NCBI GenBank assembly: GCA_946965045.2
Contig: OX337238.1
Span: 186,001 to 250,000, forward strand
Origin: Epithemia pelagica
Lineage: Eukaryota; Bacillariophyta; Bacillariophyceae; Surirellales; Surirellaceae
Direction of reading: 5' to 3'
DNA length: 64,000 nucleotides
Position numbers and translations under genes: made by a program. Positions within the stretch are counted from its first letter, which is position 1, and each line of letters opens with the position of its first letter. Positions 57,537 through 64,000 of the stretch are shown here, piece after piece. A model generated the notes under the pieces. It was not told the origin of the DNA and did not search any database. It was given only the letters and a program-made list of their open reading frames with translations.

Positions 57537-59857
57537 CATTCTTCTTCTTCTTCTTCTTCTTCTTCGTCGTCGTCTTCTTCCTCGAGCAATTCTTCATCAT
57601 CTTCCTCGTCGTCATCGTTCCAATTGCACAAAGCTTCAATGGCTTCCATGGCATCGTGTTCGGCCATTTTGAGTGCATATTGGCGACAGGGCCGACTGGC
57701 CTTCATGGACTCTTTCCGAATCAGCAACCATCCTTCTCCGGTATTGCTCAATCCATCCACCGTCGTGGAGGCGACATTGGTCAAGACAATGCGGCGATGT
57801 TTTTCACACAACAAACCGCCACGAGGACAAATGTGCATTTCCAAGCCTCGGACATGGTCCCGATCGGCCACGACCCGCAAGGACGTATGGACATCGTCTT
57901 CGGTGACACTCTTTTTGTGCGAGGAAAACAATTTGGTCACGGCTTCCATGTATTCGGAATCGTCCAAGGCATCCTTGACCAATTCCATACATTCGTGTCG
58001 GATTTGTGCCATTTCTTCGGAATTCCACCAGAGTTGCGATTTCAAATCTTGGGGAAAGGACTGTGTTGTATGCTGTGACGATAGGGAAATGCTGCGATCC
58101 ATGGCATGGGATCGACTGTTCTTGTTGTGGTTGTTGTGGTTGTGGTTATTATTGGCATGAGAAGATTCTTGGTATTGTTGTTGCAATTGTTCCAATCGTT
58201 CTTGTTGTTCTTGCAAGGATTGCAATCGATGATTGGTGACAATGTGAATCGTGGGTTCGGACGAGAATCGAACCTTGGTCACTGGCCCTCCCGTGGTCAT
58301 GGGTGGTACGGAAATGGTCGACAAGTCGCCGGGCGAGGCTGTCCAGGCTTCGTCCTCCTCAATCGTAGTGCCGCCCGCACCGAGTGGTCGTGTCTTGAGA
58401 TTGGGTGTGATGGGATGCTGTGCCGCTGTATTTGTACTGTCTCTCCAAGGATTGTACTGACTTCCAAATTGCGCGGTGGAGGTTTGGGACGACGATTCGA
58501 CTGTGGGGGCCGGAGAGGGTGGTGCCTCTTGAAGATGGGAATGGGTTTGGTGGTGGTAGTCATTGGAACGGTGGTGCGATGGTTGGAGTCTTGCACCATT
58601 GGTACTTGTACTACTGCTTCCGGTGCTGCCCCGACGACAAAAGGGATTGACAAAATTTTCCTTGCGAAACAAGCCTCGATGTTTGCGTTTGGTGGGAGGA
58701 ATGTGATCTTCTGAACCAGCATCCATTGTGGCAGTATTAGTAGTAGTATTTTCAATGCCCGGTCCCAGGGAGGATCGTCGATGGGGCACCTTGGGAGGAC
58801 TGTTGCTGTTGCAAGTATCCATCCTGGTAGGGTCAGGGGGAACTGGTTGTTGATGATGTTGGGGACTGGGTTCGGTCGCCGTTCCAACCATGAGTTCCTC
58901 TTGTCCAATCGAAGCTCGTCGCCGTACGGGTCGGGGAGGTTTCGCATCCGGATTGGGACCAAAGGATCCTCGACGATAGGCCGTTCGGGGGGAGGGTTGT
59001 TTCATGCTGCTTGGTACCGATGTTGCTGTTGTTGGTGTTGTAGGAGTGGCATCCTTGGTGACGGGAGACGGAGAGGAGGGACCTGGAGTTTCAAGTGTTG
59101 AGATTGTCGTTGACTCCTCCTTGAGTGTTTGTTGTGGTTGTTTCTTGGAGGGTTTGCAAGACGAGGAAGACTCTTGTTGTTGTTGTTGTGGTTGCTGTTC
59201 TTTTTTGTTACTAGTAGCAGTGGAGGAAGACGGAGGAACCGTTATTGGGGAAGGATTCGGCGTGGAAGGACTGGATGTAGTATTGTTGTTGTTGTTGGCA
59301 CTATTACACGTTTGCATGGAATCTCTGCGAAACAGCGATCGTCGTGACACGGCAATGGCTTGAGCCGAATTGGCATTGGAGGGCGATGGCATGGATAACA
59401 AAAAGGACGACTCCTTGCTGCCATCCTTGTTGTTGTTGTTGGGAACGCCCGAGGCGGTGGAGGATGCCGTGGATACGGTGGAAGTGGAAGAAATGTGCGT
59501 CAAGGAACTCCGCCGTTGAAAAAAGGATCGTCGCGAAGCGGCCGAGGATGGTGCTTGTTGTTGTTGTTGTTGTTGTTGCTGTTGGTGTTGCAAACTAAAG
59601 GACCCTCGTCGTTGCAACAAGCGTCGCTTCGAAGAAAAGGAGGCCACCAAGGCTGGATTGGGACCATCGGAATCGGCCGTTGTGGTGGTTGTGGAAGTTG
59701 TATGGTTGTGAGTTCCAGCCGAAAGGGAGGGTGACGATTGCGAATGATGATTGTACGAACGACTTCGAAACAAGAGCGATCGCCGACTCAAAGACGAATT
59801 CGAATTCGAACAAGACGAAGAGGTGGCCGCCACTGCGGTTCCTCCAGGGCCGGTCAT
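56942..59857 (-). CDS. Low-complexity 971-residue protein with repeated R-R-x-S motifs and a polyacidic segment
   Basis: 971 residues from ATG 59857 (the frame is open 15 bases further but without ATG). Residues about 1-430 are Ser/Thr/Asn/Gln-rich, with a poly-Gln run, and carry at least nine R-R-x-S motifs (R-R-G-S-F, R-R-S-S-L, R-R-D-S-M, R-R-A-S-I, H-R-R-S-S-L and similar). A more ordered region (about 620-760, E-E-M-A-Q-I-R-H-E ... R-G-L-E-M-H ... Q-Y-A-L-K-M-A-E-H-D-A-M) precedes a long Glu/Asp tract (about 770-805), a His/Lys-rich stretch and a Pro/Ser tail. The ordered region resembles a diatom-expanded family of unknown function. The plus-strand ORFs here are shadows. No membrane segment was seen. 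Confidence 0.75.
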
Positions 59858-59969
59858 GGTATCTGGTTCCAATTGTGTATATATATGTGTGTGTTGGTGT
59901 CGGGCTGTGTGGTTGTTCTTGGTGGAACGTTTGGGATGGTTTGGACTCGACCACTCCCTTGTTTTACGC

Positions 59970-60262
<293 letters not shown>

Positions 60263-61186
60263 ACAACAAGAGCTAGTAGTAGAGAGACTTGATTAAACAA
60301 CAACAAACCAAACCCAAGAGACGAAAGAATGGAACGCCCCGGTGGGTGAAGGCCCAATCCGGGGAAATCAGATTGGTTGGGATCGGTTTGGTGGGGAAAA
60401 ACACTCCAAGAATCGATAAGCCCCAGTCCGTTCCTGTCATTCTGAGTCATTGAAATGCTGTAGGATATTTTGTAGGGATACACAATGTCCCTGCCATTTC
60501 CTAATACTTGTACCGTCGATACAATCTAATCGTTGAATGAACGGGAAGTAGCGACTACTGCCCCAAGCCTCCAAGACATGGCATTGTGACTGGTTGCATT
60601 CATATTATTATTAGCGGAATGATACAGCAACTCTTTTTGTCGTTTGGTTTATGATTGGAAGTTGGACCATTGCCAAATCCCGAATCTTCAACACGCGACG
60701 GAGAGAGAGAGCATACCATTCTGTTTTCGTTTTCAATCATCCCTTGTGTGTTGGTTGGTTGCCATGATTCGGCCTGCAGGGTACTATTCATGACTCTTAT
60801 TGCTCTAGGTAGTACTGGCACGGTTCAATGAGTGTGTGAGGATTGTCGTTGTTGTTTGGATCAATGTTCCATTCGCCTCTCCCACCACAACCACAGCCAT
60901 TTTGTCGTACCCCTCTGTGTCCATCCCCAAACGGGCCCAAACGGGAATCTCCCACAGAGAGACACACGCTACATGTGTGTGTGTGTTGGGAGACTACAGT
61001 CTACTGGAACGCTTTTTTTCCGTGCGGATTCCTTGTTTCAAAAAGGAGCAACAACAACAAGAGTCGAGTGGGGATATCCGGGAGATCCTTCTTTGGGGGG
61101 ACCGTCCACACCGCCAAGACACCGTTTCATGTGGTAACGAGAAAGGCAAAAGAATAATGCCTATTACAGAAGCCAACACAAACCAC
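60263..61186. other. Intergenic, no gene seen
   Basis: Short ORFs only, none with coding-like composition. It presumably contains the rest of the promoter of the 971-residue gene. Confidence 0.5.
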
Positions 61187-61685
61187 CAGGGTGACCGGAG
61201 TCTAATTATACCCTCACTGTTAGACCCGGTCTAATTATACCCTCACTTTTAGACCCGGTCTAAAAGGGTATAATTATTTTAGACAGAGGTCGGGTCGAAA
61301 ATAAAATTTTTAGACTCTTAACCTTAACCCTTCAGTAGCGCCGCCACCACTGCGCGAGTACGAGACCGTTCTGCATTCATCTCAATGACATCTCAATGAA
61401 CAAAGTAAGGTCTCAGTTATCCTCTCTCATGCTTAGAGAGTGCAAGAACAATGTCATCCATACCACCCAATAACTTCGATGATGAAGCTATGAGGTCCTC
61501 TGGATGTGTTGTCATAGACAATGCTCGCTCCTAGTAGCTGGCTGTCTAGGGCTAGGGTTATTGCATCGTCGTACAAAACCACGGTGAGATTTTAGACCCT
61601 GTTTTAGACATTTTATACAGTCTAAGAGTACTTTTAGATTTATGTTAGACCTGAAATATTTTAGACTGTCTAAGCGGTCACCCTG
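61187..61685. mobile_element. hAT-like MITE, 499 bp
   Basis: Terminal inverted repeats CAGGGTGACCG (61187-61197) and its complement (61675-61685). The flanks share AAACCACC (61180-61187 and 61686-61693), an 8-bp duplication counting the terminal C, the same overlap seen at the large hAT element. The inside has repeated GGTCTAATTATACCCTCACT and TTAGACC blocks and no coding capacity. Confidence 0.75.
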
Positions 61686-62647
61686 AAACCACCGCAACCA
61701 AAAAGATCTTTGGTGTCCAGTCTTGTTGTAGTAGTAATTTCGTTCCAGAAGCCTGCGTTTGCAACCGTATACGAATCGATGTACTATACATGATACTATT
61801 TTGTATCCTCTCTTCTTGCATGTGTATGGGGCAAGATTCGAGAGGAATACTCGAATTCCCGATTCCACTTGGGAACGGCATACCATGTCCTGATATGTGG
61901 TTGGTGGTCCCCCACAAAGTGGCGCCAACCAGAAGGGCGAGTCGGTTTTCATTCATCCTCATGGTCGGGACCTTTTTCTCGTCAGTCCCTACCAAAACGG
62001 ATGAAAGCTCTTTGCGTGCGACCGATCAGCGAATGATGGAGAGGAGTTCGACCCAGGGACTAGCAATCCCTTTGTTGCCTGGTGACATGGCTCCATCAAC
62101 AACAAGGGTAACCTTACGAGTCTTTGATGATGGGGGTGTTATTAGATCCATCTCTCGACCATACTGGCCGTTGCCGGCAAGGCAATGAATCCCCAGCACT
62201 AAACTGGCGGAATCGACCCAATCCATAGTGTTTAGTAAAAGGAGAAACCATGCCCGGTCCATTCCAACATGTTGTGTGGTATGGTTCCATCACGACACGA
62301 CAAGGTGACAAACTCTCTCTACTTGGTCCATAGAGATAAAAACACTGCCCTTGTGGAACGAATCCAGGTGTTTTAGAATTATAAAGTGTGAGGTTCATCT
62401 TGGCTGTTTCGAGAAACCATACACATTAGAGAGGTGGTGGTGGTGGTAATCTTGTAGCACCCTTGTGTTACCCCACAAGGGCTGGTAAAAGTGGCCATTC
62501 ACGACAGGGTCGTCGCAGAATGGGTCTTGGTGGTGGTCGTTTTTTCTGTTCTTCTTCTTCTATCGCGTCATGTTCCTTGTCCTCGTAGTAGTCTTGAGGG
62601 TCCATACTATAATTTATCATATTCGTCGTCTTGAGGGTCCATACGGT
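61686..62647. other. 3' flank of the transporter gene, no gene seen
   Basis: Several short overlapping ORFs on both strands occur, none convincing. The stretch GTCTTGAGGGTCCATAC is repeated at 62590 and 62628, right after the transporter stop. Confidence 0.5.
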
Positions 62648-63640
62648 TTACTTTTTTTCTTCTCCCAACTTGCCAAACATGTAGGAAAAGAGGGCACCAA
62701 CCAAGAGGGATCCGGACAAGGCATTGCCAATGGCCACGGGAATCAAGTTGCGCGTCAAGGCTTGCCAGACCGTGACGGGTCCGCCACACAAGAGTCCCGC
62801 GGGCAACAAGAACATGTTGGCGACGGAATGTTCAAAGCCAATGGCGACAAAGGTGGAAATGGGCAACAAGATACCAAAATACTTGCCTGTCAAATCCTTG
62901 GCTTGCATACTCAGGTAGACGGCCAAGCAGACGAGCCAGTTGCAAAGCATGGCGCGGACAATAATGGGTCCCAAGGGAATGCTCGTCTTGTTAATCAACG
63001 TCTTGACGGCCAAATCGGCCGATCCGCCCGACAAGACACCGGAAAAGCGACACAAAACGGCAAAGAAACTGCAGGCAATCAAGTTGCCCAGGAACGAAAG
63101 AGCCCAGGATCGGGCCAATTTGCCGACAGTCGTTTTCTTTTCGCAGACCGCCGCCGTCATGTAGGCCGTATTGCCAGTAAACAATTGTCCGCCGGCTTGC
63201 AAGGCCAACAAGAGATTGACGGGAAACAAAATGGCAAACATGAGTTTGCTCAAACCGGGATTCAATTCGGCGACACCGCCCATGTTGCCGGAAATGGCCA
63301 AACTCAACATGCCACCCATTCCGACATAGGCACCGCCAATCATGGCCGACACGAGCGTCTTCATTTTGCTCATGTTGGAATTGGTGGCACCCTTTTTGGC
63401 CAAGATTTGAAAGGCCGCCGCCGGTGTTTCAATCATGGTGATTTTGTCGTAATCAATCTCCGGAACGACCGTGGCCGGGGCGGCAGTTGCCGAATTCGTG
63501 GAAGGAGTGGCCGAAGTCACATCGGCACTGGCCACGTGCAAGGGACGAACAAACAGGGACGATTTGGTGGCGGGGGAAAAGGCCGCAACACCACTCGACA
63601 ATGCCGCCAAGGCAATCACGGAAGCAGATTTCACAAACAT
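62648..63640 (-). CDS. NAR1: Formate/nitrite transporter family protein, probably plastid nitrite transporter (NAR1-like)
   Basis: 330 residues from ATG 63640. The N-terminus is a signal peptide (V-K-S-A-S-V-I-A-L-A-A-L-S-S) ending G-V-A-A-F-S-P, the A/F junction that diatoms use to send proteins into the complex plastid, followed by a Ser/Thr/Ala transit-like region. From residue about 75 the FNT fold follows: G-G-A-Y-V-G-M-G-G, F-P-V-N-L-L-L-A-L, the signature L-F-T-G-N-T-A-Y-M, R-A-M-L-C-N-W-L-V-C-L-A, G-F-E-H-S-V-A-N-M and a last I-G-N-A-L-S-G-S helix. The central pore His in F-E-H-S-V-A-N is present. Length fits an FNT monomer plus targeting leader; FNTs work as pentamers. Likely role: nitrite (or formate) passage across the plastid envelope. 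No intron is needed. The gene symbol is by family resemblance. Confidence 0.88.
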   Translation of the reverse strand: MFVKSASVIALAALSSGVAAFSPATKSSLFVRPLHVASADVTSATPSTNSATAAPATVVPEIDYDKITMIETPAAAFQILAKKGATNSNMSKMKTLVSAMIGGAYVGMGGMLSLAISGNMGGVAELNPGLSKLMFAILFPVNLLLALQAGGQLFTGNTAYMTAAVCEKKTTVGKLARSWALSFLGNLIACSFFAVLCRFSGVLSGGSADLAVKTLINKTSIPLGPIIVRAMLCNWLVCLAVYLSMQAKDLTGKYFGILLPISTFVAIGFEHSVANMFLLPAGLLCGGPVTVWQALTRNLIPVAIGNALSGSLLVGALFSYMFGKLGEEKK

Positions 63641-64000
63641 GATGATGATCGAATGGAAACTATAGACGAAAAAGCCTACTTAGGGTGAGTGAGACCGAAC
63701 AACAACAAAACGACCGGAATGGGTTTGTGTGGTACGTACTAACCTTGACACGAAATGATGTCTCGAAGCGATTTCGAAGGAGATCAACTCGGTGCAGGTT
63801 TCTCTGTCGAGAGAGTCTCTTTTGCTTCTCATTGAGAAGCGATGGGGGATGGGGCGTACGACAAGACCGAGGGCGAACTCACCTTCCATCTTCCGGTACC
63901 CAACAGGTGTGTGTCAGACGGAAAGAGGGATTTTGCTTAACAATCTAGTCCTGTTATGACACGAAGACATGTCGTATTCGGATTTTGTGTTTAAGCAATG
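63641..64000. promoter_or_regulatory. Upstream region of the transporter gene
   Basis: No gene is visible. The 5' leader and promoter of the transporter should lie here; no specific nitrogen-response element can be identified by eye. Confidence 0.4.

Noticed and set aside
57443-58160. Plus-strand ORFs with poly-Ser or poly-Ile/Phe
   Set aside because: Readings of the codon repeats for the poly-Asp/Glu tract on the opposite strand.

Overview
The window looks like nuclear DNA of a pennate diatom or close stramenopile relative. The reasons are: spliced genes with short introns (about 50-180 bp), receptor-type nucleotide cyclases fused to a cyclic-nucleotide phosphodiesterase (a diatom hallmark), a formate/nitrite transporter whose N-terminus reads as a signal peptide with an A/F plastid-targeting cleavage site, poly-Gln/Asp/Ser-rich proteins, and stramenopile-type transposases. 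No rRNA, tRNA or CRISPR was recognised.

Layout. 1-1658 (-): a Pro/Thr-rich single-pass surface protein that runs off the left edge. 3754-9079 (+): gene A, an apparently intact receptor cyclase-phosphodiesterase of about 1,595 residues, with an array of R-R-x-S/T motifs between its two enzyme domains. 9684-12372: a Mutator-like element with 115-125 bp terminal inverted repeats, a 10-bp target duplication and a decayed captured gene. 13.3-31.1 kb: a gene-rich DNA transposon (or cluster of them) with a CACTA/Plavaka-type transposase, two related Cys-rich proteins, a 619-residue unknown protein and a 2,132-residue protein with two RING fingers and a C-terminal domain resembling 2-oxoglutarate/Fe(II) oxygenases. 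31400-56379 (+): gene B, a tandem paralogue of A.

Gene B is the central finding. Its second major intron occupies the same position and phase as a 183-bp intron in gene A, but is 21,248 bp long (32384-53631). It holds a nest of mobile elements: an antisense restriction-like-endonuclease non-LTR retrotransposon, split by a 10,075-bp CACTA element (36356-46430) that carries its own cargo, including an aminotransferase-like protein, and next to it a hAT element (49753-53425) whose transposase has one nonsense codon. Removing the CACTA element in silico makes ORF1 of the retrotransposon end in a TGA that overlaps the ATG of ORF2, which supports the nesting order. Gene B also has a frameshift near 54.56 kb and has lost the phosphodiesterase metal-binding half, so it is probably a pseudogene or a cyclase-only relic.

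Right flank: 56942-59857 (-), a low-complexity acidic protein again rich in R-R-x-S motifs; a (CT)n tract; a 499-bp hAT-like MITE at 61187; and 62648-63640 (-), a plastid-type FNT transporter (NAR1-like). The functional theme of the host genes is cyclic-nucleotide signalling; everything between about 9.7 and 31 kb and between 32.4 and 53.6 kb is essentially transposon territory.
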